In this document: one piece after another, positions 1-8,791 of the stretch
Numbering within the stretch: position 1 is the first letter of the stretch
How the letters are laid out: the number at the start of each line of letters is the position of its first letter
Source of the DNA: JBBQSN01 sp963825505
GTDB lineage: Bacteria > Actinomycetota > Actinomycetes > Actinomycetales > CAWJMD01
Length of the DNA: 64,000 nucleotides
NCBI GenBank assembly: GCA_963825505.1
Contig: CAWGTL010000004.1
Span: 434,001-498,000 of the forward strand
Direction: 5' to 3'
Made by a program: the position numbers and the translations under genes
Notes under the pieces: generated by a model
Told to the model about the DNA's origin: nothing
Databases searched by the model: none
Seen by the model: the letters and a program-made list of their open reading frames with translations, nothing else

Positions 1-928
1 GCAGCCGGCTGTGCAGGTAGAACACGTCGCCCGGGTACGCCTCGCGGCCCGGCGGGCGGCGCAGCAGCAGCGACACCGCGCGGTAGGCCTCGGCCTGCTT
101 GGACAGGTCGTCGAAGACGATGAGGACGTGCTTGCCCTGGTACATCCAGTGCTGGCCGATGGCCGAGCCGGTGTACGGCGCGAGGTACTTGAAGCCCGCG
201 GCGTCCGAGGCCGGGGCGGCCACGATCGTCGTGTACTCCAGCGCGCCGGCCTCCTCGAGCGCACCGCGCACCGCGGCGATGGTGGAGCCCTTCTGGCCGA
301 TCGCGACGTAGATGCAGCGGACCTGCTTCTCCGGGTCGCCGGTCTCCCAGAACTCCTTCTGGTTGATGATCGTGTCGATCGCCACCGCGGTCTTGCCGGT
401 CTGGCGGTCGCCGATGATCAGCTGGCGCTGGCCACGGCCGATCGGGGTCATCGAGTCGATCGCCTTGATGCCGGTCTGCAGCGGCTGGTGCACCGACTTG
501 CGCTGCATCACGCCGGCCGCCTGCAGCTCGAGCACGCGGGTCTCGTCGGACTCGATGTCGCCGAGGCCGTCGATCGCCACGCCGAGCGGGTTGACCACGC
601 GGCCGAGGAAGGCGTCGCCGACGGGGACGGACAGGATCTCGCCGGTGCGGCGGACCTCCTGGCCCTCCTCGATGCCGGAGAACTCACCCAGCACGACGAC
701 GCCGATCTCGCGGACGTCGAGGTTGAGCGCGAGGCCCAGCGTGCCGTCGGCGAACGTGAGCAGCTCGTTGGCCATCACGCCGGGCAGGCCCTCGACGTGG
801 GCGATGCCGTCGCCGGCGTCGGTGACGCGCCCGACCTCCTCGCGGGAGGCCGCGCCCGGCTCGTAGGACTGGACGAAGGAGTCCAGCGCGTCGCGGATCT
901 CCTCCGGACGGATCGTCAGCTCGGCCAT
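1..928 (-). CDS. atpA: F1Fo ATP synthase subunit alpha (N-terminal part; gene runs off the window)
   Basis: Non-catalytic nucleotide-binding subunit of the F1 hexamer. About 309 residues are present, covering the N-terminal beta-barrel and the first part of the nucleotide-binding domain. The Walker A motif GDRQTGKT lies near residue 173. The ATG at 926-928 is preceded by a GGAGAG ribosome site. The gene follows atpH by about 75 bases and is the last atp gene visible; the C-terminal part and atpG/D/C should lie beyond the left edge. Identity rests on clear family motifs and operon position. Confidence 0.97.
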   Translation of the reverse strand, partial: MAELTIRPEEIRDALDSFVQSYEPGAASREEVGRVTDAGDGIAHVEGLPGVMANELLTFADGTLGLALNLDVREIGVVVLGEFSGIEEGQEVRRTGEILSVPVGDAFLGRVVNPLGVAIDGLGDIESDETRVLELQAAGVMQRKSVHQPLQTGIKAIDSMTPIGRGQRQLIIGDRQTGKTAVAIDTIINQKEFWETGDPEKQVRCIYVAIGQKGSTIAAVRGALEEAGALEYTTIVAAPASDAAGFKYLAPYTGSAIGQHWMYQGKHVLIVFDDLSKQAEAYRAVSLLLRRPPGREAYPGDVFYLHSRL

Positions 929-1004
929 TGCCTGCTCTCTCCTGTGCTCGATCGTTCGTGGAACTGTGGTTCGTGCCGTGAAGCTCTGTCGGTGGTGCGT
1001 GCTG

Positions 1005-1838
1005 CTACTGACCCGCCAGCTGGCGGTTGGCGCGGGCGAGGCGGGCCACGACGCTGGCGTCGATCACCTCGTCGCCCACCTGGACCCGCAGGCCGCCCAC
1101 GAGGGACGGCTGGACGTCGACGTCGAGGTGCATGGTGCGGCCGTAGACGCGGCCGAGCGCCGCGGCGAGCCGGGTGCTCTGCTCCTCGCTGAGGGCGACC
1201 GCGCTGGTGACCCGGGCGACGCTGCGGTCGCGCCGCAGCGCGATCGCCTCACCGGTCTCCTCCAGCGCCTGCTCCAGGCGCCGGCCGCGCGGGTACCCGA
1301 CCACCTGCCGGGCCAGGGTCACCGTCGCCGGGTGCGCCTTGCCCTCGAGCAGGGTCTCGACCAGCGCGGTGCGCGAGCCGGTGGGTGCGCCGCGGTCGGT
1401 GAGGGCGGCCCGCAGCGCGCGGTCGCCGTCGACCGCGCGGCCGAAGCGGAACAGCTCGTTCTCGACCTGCTCCAGCGCCCCGCCGCGGTCCGCCGAGGCG
1501 AGCGTGGCCTGCACCCCGAGCTCCTCGACCGCGTCGGACAGGTCGCGCGCGGCTGACCAGCGTGCTCGCGCCAGACCCTGCACGACCTCGACGGTGACGG
1601 CCGCGACCTTGCCGTCGAGCAGGCGCCCGACCAGGCCCGCCTTGCTGTCGCCCTGGGCGTTCGGGTCGGTGACGGCCCGCCGCAGCGCGGCGGAGGAGTC
1701 GAGCAGCCGCACCACGGCGAACAGCTCCTCGCCCACCGTGCCGGCGTCGGGACCGCTGCCGCCCGGCAGGGCGGCCTCGATCCGCTCGCGCGCCTCGGCG
1801 AGCGCACCGGCGCTGGCGCCACGCATGTGGGCCGTCAT
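1005..1838 (-). CDS. atpH: F1Fo ATP synthase subunit delta
   Basis: Peripheral-stalk (OSCP-like) subunit joining F1 to subunit b. It has 277 residues, longer than the roughly 180 of proteobacterial delta but usual for high-GC Gram-positives. The start ATG overlaps the atpF stop (ATGA at 1836-1840), which implies translational coupling. The C-terminal half shows the delta/OSCP pattern (DVQPSLVGGLRVQVGDEVID). Position between atpF and atpA supports the call. Confidence 0.95.
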   Translation of the reverse strand: MTAHMRGASAGALAEARERIEAALPGGSGPDAGTVGEELFAVVRLLDSSAALRRAVTDPNAQGDSKAGLVGRLLDGKVAAVTVEVVQGLARARWSAARDLSDAVEELGVQATLASADRGGALEQVENELFRFGRAVDGDRALRAALTDRGAPTGSRTALVETLLEGKAHPATVTLARQVVGYPRGRRLEQALEETGEAIALRRDRSVARVTSAVALSEEQSTRLAAALGRVYGRTMHLDVDVQPSLVGGLRVQVGDEVIDASVVARLARANRQLAGQ

Positions 1839-2497
1839 CAGAACAGCTCTCCCGTCCCGCCGGAGCCGGAGGTGCCCGAGGTCCCGGAGGCCGGGGTGGA
1901 CGCCGAGGTGGCGGACGCGGACGCCCGCACCTCGGCGGGGTCGGCCTCCTCCAGCTCGGCCAGGAACCGGTCGACCACGCGGGACTGCCGGGCGGAGTCC
2001 TCGAGCGACTCGCCGACGATCCTGCCCGCGAGGTCGGTGGCCAGCCGGCCCACCTCGCTGCGCAGCGAGACGACCGCCTGCTGGCGCTCGGCCTCGATCT
2101 GGCGCTGCGCGCCCTCGACGATCCGGGTCGCCTCGGCGTGCGCCTTGTCGCGCACCTCGGTGGCGATCGCCGCGGCGTCGGCCCGAGCCTCCTCGCGGAT
2201 CACGTTGGCCTCGGTGCGCGCCTCGGCGAGCTGCGCCTTGTACTCGGCGAGCGCGGCCTCGGCCTCCTTCTGCGCCTTCTCGGCCTCCTCCATGCCGCCC
2301 TCGATGGAGGCCACGCGCTCGGCGTAGACCTTCTCCAGGGCCGGCACGACCTTCTTCGCGAAGATCCAGACGAGGATGCCGAAGCAGATGAACCCGACGA
2401 TGATCTCGCCCGGGTGCGGGATGATCGGGTAGGCGGACTCCCAGAAGCCGCCCTCGCCCTCCTCGGCTGCCAGCAGCGCGGTGGGTGCGAAGCTCAC
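1838..2497 (-). CDS. atpF: F1Fo ATP synthase subunit b
   Basis: Stator subunit of 219 residues. One membrane helix lies near residues 30-50 (IIVGFICFGILVWIFAKKV), followed by a long charged Ala/Glu-rich coiled coil to about residue 185. The last 30 or so residues are a Ser/Thr/Gly-rich tail (for example TSGTSGSGGTGELF), longer than in most b subunits and probably disordered. Translation is coupled to atpH through an ATGA overlap. It lies between atpE and atpH, as expected. Confidence 0.95.
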   Translation of the reverse strand: MSFAPTALLAAEEGEGGFWESAYPIIPHPGEIIVGFICFGILVWIFAKKVVPALEKVYAERVASIEGGMEEAEKAQKEAEAALAEYKAQLAEARTEANVIREEARADAAAIATEVRDKAHAEATRIVEGAQRQIEAERQQAVVSLRSEVGRLATDLAGRIVGESLEDSARQSRVVDRFLAELEEADPAEVRASASATSASTPASGTSGTSGSGGTGELF

Positions 2498-2582
2498 GGT
2501 GTCTCCACGGTGGTCTCAGGTACTGCTCGGACGTGCGGGTCGGTCGTGGCGGCCGGGACGCCGTGGGCGCCCGGCACGCCGA

Positions 2583-2789
2583 TCAGCGGAAGACGAACGA
2601 CAGGCCCAGACCGAAGATCGCCAGCGCCTCGGTGAACGCCAGGCCCAGGAAGGCCAGCGGCTGGAGCATGTTGCGCGCCTCGGGCTGGCGGGCGACGCCG
2701 TTGATGTACGCGGCGAAGATCAGGCCGACGCCGATACCGGGGCCGATGGCCGACAGGCCGTAGCCGAGGATCGCGATGTTGCCTTCCAT
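2583..2789 (-). CDS. atpE: F1Fo ATP synthase subunit c
   Basis: Ring-forming proteolipid of 68 residues with two membrane helices. The polar loop is RQPEAR (residues 34-39) and the proton-carrying carboxylate is Glu54 (LAFTEALAIF). The open frame continues 13 codons upstream, but the start is placed at the ATG at 2787-2789, which has an AGAGGAAAG ribosome site and gives the usual c-subunit length. Confidence 0.97.
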   Translation of the reverse strand: MEGNIAILGYGLSAIGPGIGVGLIFAAYINGVARQPEARNMLQPLAFLGLAFTEALAIFGLGLSFVFR

Positions 2790-2861
2790 CTGGATCTTTC
2801 CTCTCGATCGCCGGGTGCGTGGTCGCACCCGGTGCGGGGTGGGGGTGGAACGGGTGGGACG

Positions 2862-3665
2862 TCAGTGCTCGTCGGCCAGGGAGCCGGCGATGTAGAGGGC
2901 TGCGAGCAGCGTGAAGATGTAGGCCTGCAGGAACTCCACCAGGATCTCGAACACGGTCATGATGAAGGACATCGCGAACGGGCCGATCGACAGCACGTTC
3001 AGCGGGAAGCCGCCGTGCAGGAGCATGTACTCGCCGCCGAGGGCGAACAGCAGGAGCAGCAGGTGGCCGGCGAACATGTTGCCCCAGAGCCGGAGCGCCA
3101 GGGTGACCGGCCGGGTGAAGAAGTAGCTGATCAGCTCGAGGAAGCCGACGAACAGGGCCAGCGGCAGGGGCAGGCCCGGCGGCACCATGTGCTTGATGTA
3201 GCCCGCCGGCCCCATCTTCTTCACGCCGAGGAACAGGTAGAGGAAGTACACGACCAGCGCGATGGCCGCGGGGAACGCGACCCGCGACATCGTCGGGAAC
3301 TGCACCAGCGGGATGATCCCGAGCAGGTTGTTCACCAGGATCAGCACGAACATCGCGAACAGCAGCGGCAGGAACGGCTTGAAGTTCTTGCTGCCGATGA
3401 TGTCGCGGGCGATGCCGTTGCGGACGAAGCCGTAGCCGGCCTCCACGATCGCCTGGCCCTTGGTGGGCACCACGGTGAGCCGGCGCGTGGCCATCAGCAG
3501 CACCACCGCGATCAGCACGGTCGAGAGCACCAGCACGACCATCGGCCGGGTGATGGCGAAGGCCCCGTCGCCGATCAGGGGCTGCCAGAAGTCGCCGATG
3601 CCGGGGGCCTCGAAGCCGGCCTCCTCCTCGGCCGCTGGCGCTGCGGCGAGCACGATCGGGCTCAC
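2862..3665 (-). CDS. atpB: F1Fo ATP synthase subunit a
   Basis: Membrane stator subunit forming the proton half-channels; 267 residues with five to six hydrophobic helices. The essential arginine sits in TLALRLWGNMFAGH in the fourth helix, and the last helices (EILVEFLQAYIFTLLA) match the family. The GTG start overlaps the stop of the preceding gene (GTGA at 3662-3665), so the two are probably translationally coupled. Confidence 0.96.
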   Translation of the reverse strand: MSPIVLAAAPAAEEEAGFEAPGIGDFWQPLIGDGAFAITRPMVVLVLSTVLIAVVLLMATRRLTVVPTKGQAIVEAGYGFVRNGIARDIIGSKNFKPFLPLLFAMFVLILVNNLLGIIPLVQFPTMSRVAFPAAIALVVYFLYLFLGVKKMGPAGYIKHMVPPGLPLPLALFVGFLELISYFFTRPVTLALRLWGNMFAGHLLLLLFALGGEYMLLHGGFPLNVLSIGPFAMSFIMTVFEILVEFLQAYIFTLLAALYIAGSLADEH

Positions 3666-4066
3666 GGCTTGTCCTCCAGGGGGCTTGCGTCGTGCGGGGC
3701 GGTGTCGTGCGTCGTGCCGGGCCGGGTCTCGCTCGTCGCGTCGTTCCCGGCGGAGCGGACGCCGGTACCGTACCGGACCCAGATGGTCAGCATCGCCACG
3801 GCCGTCCCGGCCAGGATGCCGATCAGGACGATCCAGTTCGTGCCGAGCCAGCGGTCCAGGAACCAGGCGGGCAGGGCGAAGCCGATCAGGCCCGCGAGGA
3901 GGTACGACAGGATGTTCCAGGCCGCGCTCTCGGGGATCGGCTCCTCGGGGTGGCCGAGGGCCTCGTAGTCCGGCCGGCGGGTGGTGTCGGGCCGGTCCGG
4001 GTGCTCGCCCGAGCGCTTCTGCGAGCGCTCGGGGCCGGGGCGGACGGGGTCGGTCACGGCGCTCAC
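3662..4066 (-). CDS. small membrane protein of the AtpZ/AtpI-like group
   Basis: 134 residues starting at a GTG that overlaps the stop of the upstream gene (GTGA at 4063-4066). The N-terminal 60 residues are hydrophilic, then two membrane helices follow (ILSYLLAGLIGFALPAWFLDRW and WIVLIGILAGTAVAMLTIW), then a Thr/Asp-rich tail. Two short helices just before atpB are typical of AtpZ/AtpI-like proteins, proposed to help c-ring assembly or Mg2+/Ca2+ handling. The specific role is inferred from context; no catalytic motif is visible. Confidence 0.75.
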   Translation of the reverse strand: MSAVTDPVRPGPERSQKRSGEHPDRPDTTRRPDYEALGHPEEPIPESAAWNILSYLLAGLIGFALPAWFLDRWLGTNWIVLIGILAGTAVAMLTIWVRYGTGVRSAGNDATSETRPGTTHDTAPHDASPLEDKP

Positions 4067-4557
4067 CGCCGGTCCTCGTCGGTGCCGTCCCCGCTGCCGG
4101 GCCGGGGGCGGTCGCCGGGCAGCACCTGGTCGGCGAACACCAGGGTGCGCAGCCGGTAGTAGGCGCGGGCCTCGAAGACGAGCCAGACCAGGGCGCAGAC
4201 GATGGCGGTGAGGCCGAAGGACGGCCCGTCGAGCCAGCTGGCGCGGCCGAACAGCACGAGGAACACCCCGAGGACGAGGATCTTTCCCATGTAGGTGGCC
4301 AGCGCCGCGGCCATCACGTTGGCGGGCCCGTTCTTGGCGGCCCAGCGCATCACCAGCAGGGTGGCCGAGAACGACAGGCAGACGATCGCGAGCGCGAGCG
4401 CGGCACCGACCAGGCCCGGGGTGCCCGCCACCACGACGGCGACCACGACGCACACCACGCCCACGACCAGGGTCGGGACGAGCGACCCGCGCAGCATGGC
4501 CGCGTAGGGGTCGTCGGCCTCGGCGACTCTGCTCACGAGGGGTTCGGGGGTGCTCAA
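4063..4557 (-). CDS. atpI: AtpI-like ATP synthase operon membrane protein
   Basis: 164 residues with four hydrophobic segments, first gene of the atp transcription unit. Start taken at TTG (4555-4557) because a GGAAGG ribosome site lies 8 bases upstream; the next candidate GTG, seven codons in, has no such site. AtpI proteins assist assembly of the c ring. It overlaps the next small membrane gene by a GTGA junction. Family call rests on size, topology and operon position rather than a sharp motif. Confidence 0.8.
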   Translation of the reverse strand: MSTPEPLVSRVAEADDPYAAMLRGSLVPTLVVGVVCVVVAVVVAGTPGLVGAALALAIVCLSFSATLLVMRWAAKNGPANVMAAALATYMGKILVLGVFLVLFGRASWLDGPSFGLTAIVCALVWLVFEARAYYRLRTLVFADQVLPGDRPRPGSGDGTDEDRR

Positions 4558-4651
4558 CGAGGGGGCCTTCCGGTGCGGCGGGCTCCCGCGCGGACGCGGG
4601 GAGCGGGTCTTCCGAAGGGTCGGTCGATGGTGGTGCAGCGCGTCCTGAGAA

Positions 4652-4675
4652 CGCTTGTGAATGCTATCACAAGCG
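4652..4675. promoter_or_regulatory. CRP/GlxR-type palindrome at the atp promoter
   Basis: A perfect 9-base inverted repeat, CGCTTGTGA and TCACAAGCG, separated by ATGCTA. Its core is TGTGA-N6-TCACA (4656-4671), the consensus of CRP and of actinobacterial GlxR. On the minus strand the spacer reads TAGCAT, a good -10 element preceded by TGA (extended -10), which would start RNA about 100 bases before atpI. The right arm includes the wecA stop codon. Binding is inferred from sequence only. Confidence 0.7.
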
Positions 4676-5785
4676 CTCCGCGGCCTCCTTCCGGCGCAGG
4701 CTCCGACCGCGCAGCGGACCCATCGTCAGCGCGACGCTGACCAGCGCGACGCCCAGCCAGACCGGGAGCCACACGCCCAGCGGGACGAAAGCGGTGACCA
4801 CCGTGCCGAAGGAGATCACGGCGGTCCACAGGCACATGATCAGCACGGCGTTGCGGTGCGAGTGCCCGATGGCGAGCAGCCGGTGGTGCAGGTGCAGCTT
4901 GTCCGGCGCGAACGGCGAGCGTCCCTTGCCCACCCGCCGCACCACCGCCAGGAGCAGGTCGAGGAACGGCACCAGCAGCACCACGGCGGGCAGCACCACC
5001 GGGAACCAGACCGGCACCAGCTGCGCGCCGGACACCACCGCCGGGTCGACCTGCCCGGTGACGGCGACCGCGCTGGCCGCCAGCAGCAGGCCGAGCTGCA
5101 GTGCGCCGGAGTCGCCCATGAAGATCCGCGCGGGGTGCAGGTTGTGGGGCAGGAAGCCCAGGCAGCACCCCACCGTGGCCGCCGCGACCAGGGCGGCGAG
5201 GCTGGAGTAGTCGAGCTGGTTGGTCTGCCGGGTGAGCATGTAGGTGTAGACGAAGAACGCGCCGGCGGCCACGGCCATCACCCCGGCCGCCAGGCCGTCG
5301 AGGCCGTCGATGAAGTTCACCGCGTTCATCGCCACGACGACCACGACGACGGTCAGGACGAGGAACAGCGCGCCGGAGCCGACCACCACTCCCCCGAGCG
5401 GCAGCGTCACCAGCTGCACGCCCTGCCACGCGAGCAGCCCGGCAGCGAGCACCTGGCCGGCGAGCTTGGTCACCGCGTCCAGCTGGTACACGTCGTCGAC
5501 CGCGCCGACCAGGGTGATCAGCGCGGCGGCCCCGAGGATCGCCCACGGCGACTGGGAGGAGTCGAACACCCGGGCGAAGAACGGCACCGAGTGCGCCACC
5601 ACGAGGGCGACGGTGAGACCGACGAGCATGGCCAGGCCGCCGAGCCGCGGCGTCGGCACCGAGTGCACGTCGCGCTCGCGCACCGGCGACATCGCGCCCG
5701 TGCGCTCGGCCAGCCGGCGCGCCAGCGGCGTCGCGAGGTACGTGGTCGCCGCCGCGACGAGCAGGACCAGCAGGTAGCCGCCCAT
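4667..5785 (-). CDS. wecA: polyprenyl-phosphate GlcNAc-1-phosphate transferase (WecA/TagO family)
   Basis: Integral membrane enzyme of 372 residues with about ten helices. It should load a sugar-1-phosphate from a UDP-sugar onto polyprenyl (decaprenyl) phosphate, the first step of arabinogalactan- or teichoic-type wall polymers. Family motifs seen: VDDVYQLD near residue 97, NFIDGLDGLAAG near 158 and the HLHHRLL histidine motif near 297. The open frame runs further upstream, but the ATG at 5783-5785, ten bases after the tsaC stop with GAGGGG before it, gives the natural N-terminus. The wecA-atpI order is common in actinobacteria. Confidence 0.92.
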   Translation of the reverse strand: MGGYLLVLLVAAATTYLATPLARRLAERTGAMSPVRERDVHSVPTPRLGGLAMLVGLTVALVVAHSVPFFARVFDSSQSPWAILGAAALITLVGAVDDVYQLDAVTKLAGQVLAAGLLAWQGVQLVTLPLGGVVVGSGALFLVLTVVVVVVAMNAVNFIDGLDGLAAGVMAVAAGAFFVYTYMLTRQTNQLDYSSLAALVAAATVGCCLGFLPHNLHPARIFMGDSGALQLGLLLAASAVAVTGQVDPAVVSGAQLVPVWFPVVLPAVVLLVPFLDLLLAVVRRVGKGRSPFAPDKLHLHHRLLAIGHSHRNAVLIMCLWTAVISFGTVVTAFVPLGVWLPVWLGVALVSVALTMGPLRGRSLRRKEAAERL

Positions 5786-5795
5786 GGACCGGCGC

Positions 5796-6719
5796 TCACC
5801 CCTCCGGGCGGGTCGGCAGGTCGGTGTCGAGCAGCTCGTCGGCACCCGGTTCGTCGGCGCCCGGCTCGTCGTCGGTGGCCTGCTGGGCCTCGCGCCGGGC
5901 GCGGCGCGAGCCGGGGGCGGCAGGCGGCCGCTCCCCCGCGCCCTCGGCGGGCAGGTCGGGCGCGACGTCGGCCGCGTGCGAGGCGTGGTGCTCACCCTCG
6001 GTCGGCGCGGGCGGCTCGACGATCGGCGCGGGCGGCTCCTCGGCAGGCGCCGCGGGGGTCGCGACGGCGCCGTCGGTGCCGTCGACGACCTCGGGCACCA
6101 CCTCGCGCAGCTGCTCGAGGGAGATCGCACCGGCCCGGCGCAGCACCAGGGTCTCGCCGGTGGCGTCGACGATCGACGACGGCGTGCCGCCGGGGAGCTC
6201 GCCGTCCTCGAGGTAGACCTGCACGCTGTCGCCGAGCTGGGACCGGGTCGCCGCCGCGGTGTCGCCCGGGGGCTGACCGGTGAGGTTGGCGCTGGACACC
6301 GCGAGCGGGCCGGTGGCTCGCAGCAGCTGGACGGCCAGGTCGTGGTCGGGCACGCGGACGGCGACCGTCCCGCCGGTGTCACCGAGGTCCCACTGGAGCG
6401 AGGCCTGCGCCCAGCAGATCACCGTCAGCCCGCCGGGCCAGAACGCGGCGGTGAGCGCCTCGACCTGCGGGGTGAGGTCGCTGGTGAGCGCGGGCAGCAC
6501 GTCCGGGCCGGCGACGAGCACCGGTGGCGGCGCGTCCCGGCCGCGGCCCTTGGCCGCCAGCAGGGCGGCGACGGCCACCGGGTCGAACGCGTCGGCGCCC
6601 ACGCCGTAGACGGTGTCGGTGGGCAGCACCACGAGCTGGCCGCGGGCGATCGCGGCCGCGGCGGCGGCGACGCCGTCGGTGCGCTCCGCGTCGTCGCGGC
6701 AGTCGTAGACCCTGCTCAC
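5796..6719 (-). CDS. tsaC: L-threonylcarbamoyladenylate synthase with long C-terminal tail
   Basis: Makes threonylcarbamoyl-AMP for the t6A37 tRNA modification. The catalytic domain occupies about residues 1-205 (PTDTVYGVG near residue 35, AVSSANLTGQP, the PSSIVDAT segment). About 100 further residues are rich in Pro, Ala and Glu and look disordered; they are not the Sua5 C-terminal domain that I would recognise. Start placed at GTG 6719 because a GGAGGGGG site lies just before it; a GTG at 6734 is the alternative. It follows prmC, a conserved pairing. Confidence 0.9.
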   Translation of the reverse strand: MSRVYDCRDDAERTDGVAAAAAAIARGQLVVLPTDTVYGVGADAFDPVAVAALLAAKGRGRDAPPPVLVAGPDVLPALTSDLTPQVEALTAAFWPGGLTVICWAQASLQWDLGDTGGTVAVRVPDHDLAVQLLRATGPLAVSSANLTGQPPGDTAAATRSQLGDSVQVYLEDGELPGGTPSSIVDATGETLVLRRAGAISLEQLREVVPEVVDGTDGAVATPAAPAEEPPAPIVEPPAPTEGEHHASHAADVAPDLPAEGAGERPPAAPGSRRARREAQQATDDEPGADEPGADELLDTDLPTRPEG

Positions 6720-6764
6720 GCCTGCCCCCTCCACCCGGTCGGCCCGTTCACGGCGGCCAGTCTG

Positions 6765-7670
6765 TCACCCGCGGGGTGCACCCCCGGCCGGGCGGCGCGC
6801 CACGACGTAGCGCTGCTTGCCCGCGAGGTCGAGGTGCCCGGTGACACCGACCCAGCCGTCCGCCACGAGCCGGCGCACGAGCCGGTCCTGCTGGCCGTGC
6901 GCGTGCTCCATCACGAACGTGCCACCAGGCCGCAGCAGCGCGGCGGCGCGGGCCGCCACCCGCATCGGCACCGCGAGCCCGTCCGGGCCGCCGTAGAGGG
7001 CGATCGGGGGGTCGTGGTCGGCCACCTCGGGGTCCACCGGCTCCATGTCGTCCGGCACGTAGGGCGGGTTCGCGACCACGACGTCGACGGTCGCGTCCAG
7101 GCCCCTCGGCTCGGCCGCCGGGTCGGTGGCGTCGGCGAGGTGCAGCGTGACGGCCGTCCCCGCGAGGTTGCGCCCGGCCCAGGCGTGCGCCTGCGGGTCG
7201 AGCTCGACGGCGTGCACGACGGCGCCGGGCACCTCGTGGGCCACCGAGGCGGCGATCGCCCCGGAGCCGGTGCACAGGTCGACCACGGTCGGGGGGTGGC
7301 CGAGCCGGTCCGCTGCGGCTGCGGCGGCGTCGATCGCAGCCTGAGCCACCAGCTCGGTCTCCGGCCTCGGCACGAAGACCCCGGGCCCGACCGCGAGCTC
7401 CAGGTCGCGGAACCCGGTCGTCCCGGTGAGGTGCTGCAGCGGCACCCGCGCCGCGCGTTCGTCGACCAGCCGACCGAACCGGTCGGCCGCGTCGGGGGCG
7501 AGCCTGGAGCCCCGCAGCTCGTCGGCCGCGACCTCGCCCGGTCTGCGGCCGAGCACGTGGGCGGCGAGCGCGAGGACGTCGGCCCGCGGGCTGGGGCACC
7601 CGGCCTCGGCGAGGCGGGCGGCCGCGGCCACCAGCACCGTCCGCAGCGGCTCGCCCCGCTGGGCGCTCAC
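6765..7670 (-). CDS. prmC: peptide chain release factor N5-glutamine methyltransferase
   Basis: Methylates the GGQ glutamine of release factors. 301 residues, with an N-terminal helical domain, the SAM-binding DLCTGSGAIA motif near residue 132 and the catalytic NPPY motif near 200. The GTG start overlaps the prfA stop (GTGA at 7667-7670), coupling it to its substrate gene. A longer open frame upstream is antisense or out-of-frame read-through and was trimmed. Confidence 0.95.
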   Translation of the reverse strand: MSAQRGEPLRTVLVAAAARLAEAGCPSPRADVLALAAHVLGRRPGEVAADELRGSRLAPDAADRFGRLVDERAARVPLQHLTGTTGFRDLELAVGPGVFVPRPETELVAQAAIDAAAAAADRLGHPPTVVDLCTGSGAIAASVAHEVPGAVVHAVELDPQAHAWAGRNLAGTAVTLHLADATDPAAEPRGLDATVDVVVANPPYVPDDMEPVDPEVADHDPPIALYGGPDGLAVPMRVAARAAALLRPGGTFVMEHAHGQQDRLVRRLVADGWVGVTGHLDLAGKQRYVVARRPAGGAPRG

Positions 7671-8743
7671 CGGGTGGCGGCCGCCGCGAGCCGGGCGGCG
7701 TCGTCGGCCTCGACGGCCGACTGCACCACCGGGTCGAGGTCGCCGTCGAGGACGGCGTCGAGGTTGTACGACTTGTAGCCGGTGCGGTGGTCGCTGATCC
7801 GGTTCTCGGGGAAGTTGTAGGTGCGGATCCGCTGCGAGCGGTCGACCGTGCGCACCTGCGAGGCGCGCACCGCGGACGCCTCGGCGTCGGCCTGCTCCTG
7901 CGCCAGCGCGTGCAGCCGCGCCCGCAGGATCCGCATCGCCTGCTCGCGGTTCTGCAGCTGGCTCTTCTCGTTCTGGCACGACACGACGATGCCGGTGGGC
8001 TCGTGGGTGATCCGCACCGCCGAGTCGGTGGTGTTGACGCTCTGACCGCCCGGCCCGGAGGAGCGGAACACGTCGATCCGCAGGTCGTTCGGGTCGATGC
8101 TCACCTCGACCTCCTCGGCCTCCGGCAGCACCAGGACGCCGGCGGCGGAGGTGTGGATGCGTCCGGCCGACTCGGTGACCGGCACCCGCTGCACCCGGTG
8201 CACCCCGCCCTCGTACTTCAGCCGGGCCCAGACGCCGTCCTCGGGCGCCACGGTGCCGCGGGCCTTGACGGCGACCGCGACGTCCTTGTAGCCGCCGAGG
8301 TCGGACTCGGTGGCGTCGAGCACCTCGGTGGACCAGCCGCGCCGCTCGGCGTAGCGCAGGTACATGCGCACGAGGTCGGCGGCGAACAGGGCCGACTCCT
8401 CGCCGCCCTCGCCGGCCTTGACCTCGAGGATGACGTCGCGGCCGTCGTCGGGGTCGCGCGGCACGAGCAGGCCGCGCAGCCTCTCGGCGGCGGCGTCGCG
8501 CGCGGCCTCCAGCGACGGCAGCTCGGCGGCGAAGTCGGGGTCCTGGGCGGCGAGCTCGGCCGCGGCCCCGGCGTCGTCGACGGCGGTGCGCCAGGCGGTG
8601 TGGGCGGAGACCACGCGGTCCAGCTCGGCGTACCGGCGACCCAGGGTGCGCGCGGTGGCGGGGTCGGCGTGCACGGCCGGGTCGGCCAGCCGGCGCTCCA
8701 GCTCGGCGTGCTCGGCGAGCGCGGGTTCGACGGCCTCGAACAC
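7667..8743 (-). CDS. prfA: peptide chain release factor 1
   Basis: Recognises UAA and UAG stop codons. 358 residues; the peptidyl-hydrolysis motif GGQ lies near residue 231 (SSGPGGQSVNT), and the codon-recognition tripeptide region reads PVTES, in the place of the RF1 PxT motif. GTG start with a GGAGG ribosome site 6 bases away. Lies between rpmE and prmC in the standard actinobacterial order. Confidence 0.97.
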   Translation of the reverse strand: MFEAVEPALAEHAELERRLADPAVHADPATARTLGRRYAELDRVVSAHTAWRTAVDDAGAAAELAAQDPDFAAELPSLEAARDAAAERLRGLLVPRDPDDGRDVILEVKAGEGGEESALFAADLVRMYLRYAERRGWSTEVLDATESDLGGYKDVAVAVKARGTVAPEDGVWARLKYEGGVHRVQRVPVTESAGRIHTSAAGVLVLPEAEEVEVSIDPNDLRIDVFRSSGPGGQSVNTTDSAVRITHEPTGIVVSCQNEKSQLQNREQAMRILRARLHALAQEQADAEASAVRASQVRTVDRSQRIRTYNFPENRISDHRTGYKSYNLDAVLDGDLDPVVQSAVEADDAARLAAAATR

Positions 8744-8791
8744 CTGCCACCTCCTGCTGCGGGACGACCTGCTGGGCTGCTCCGGACGCGA

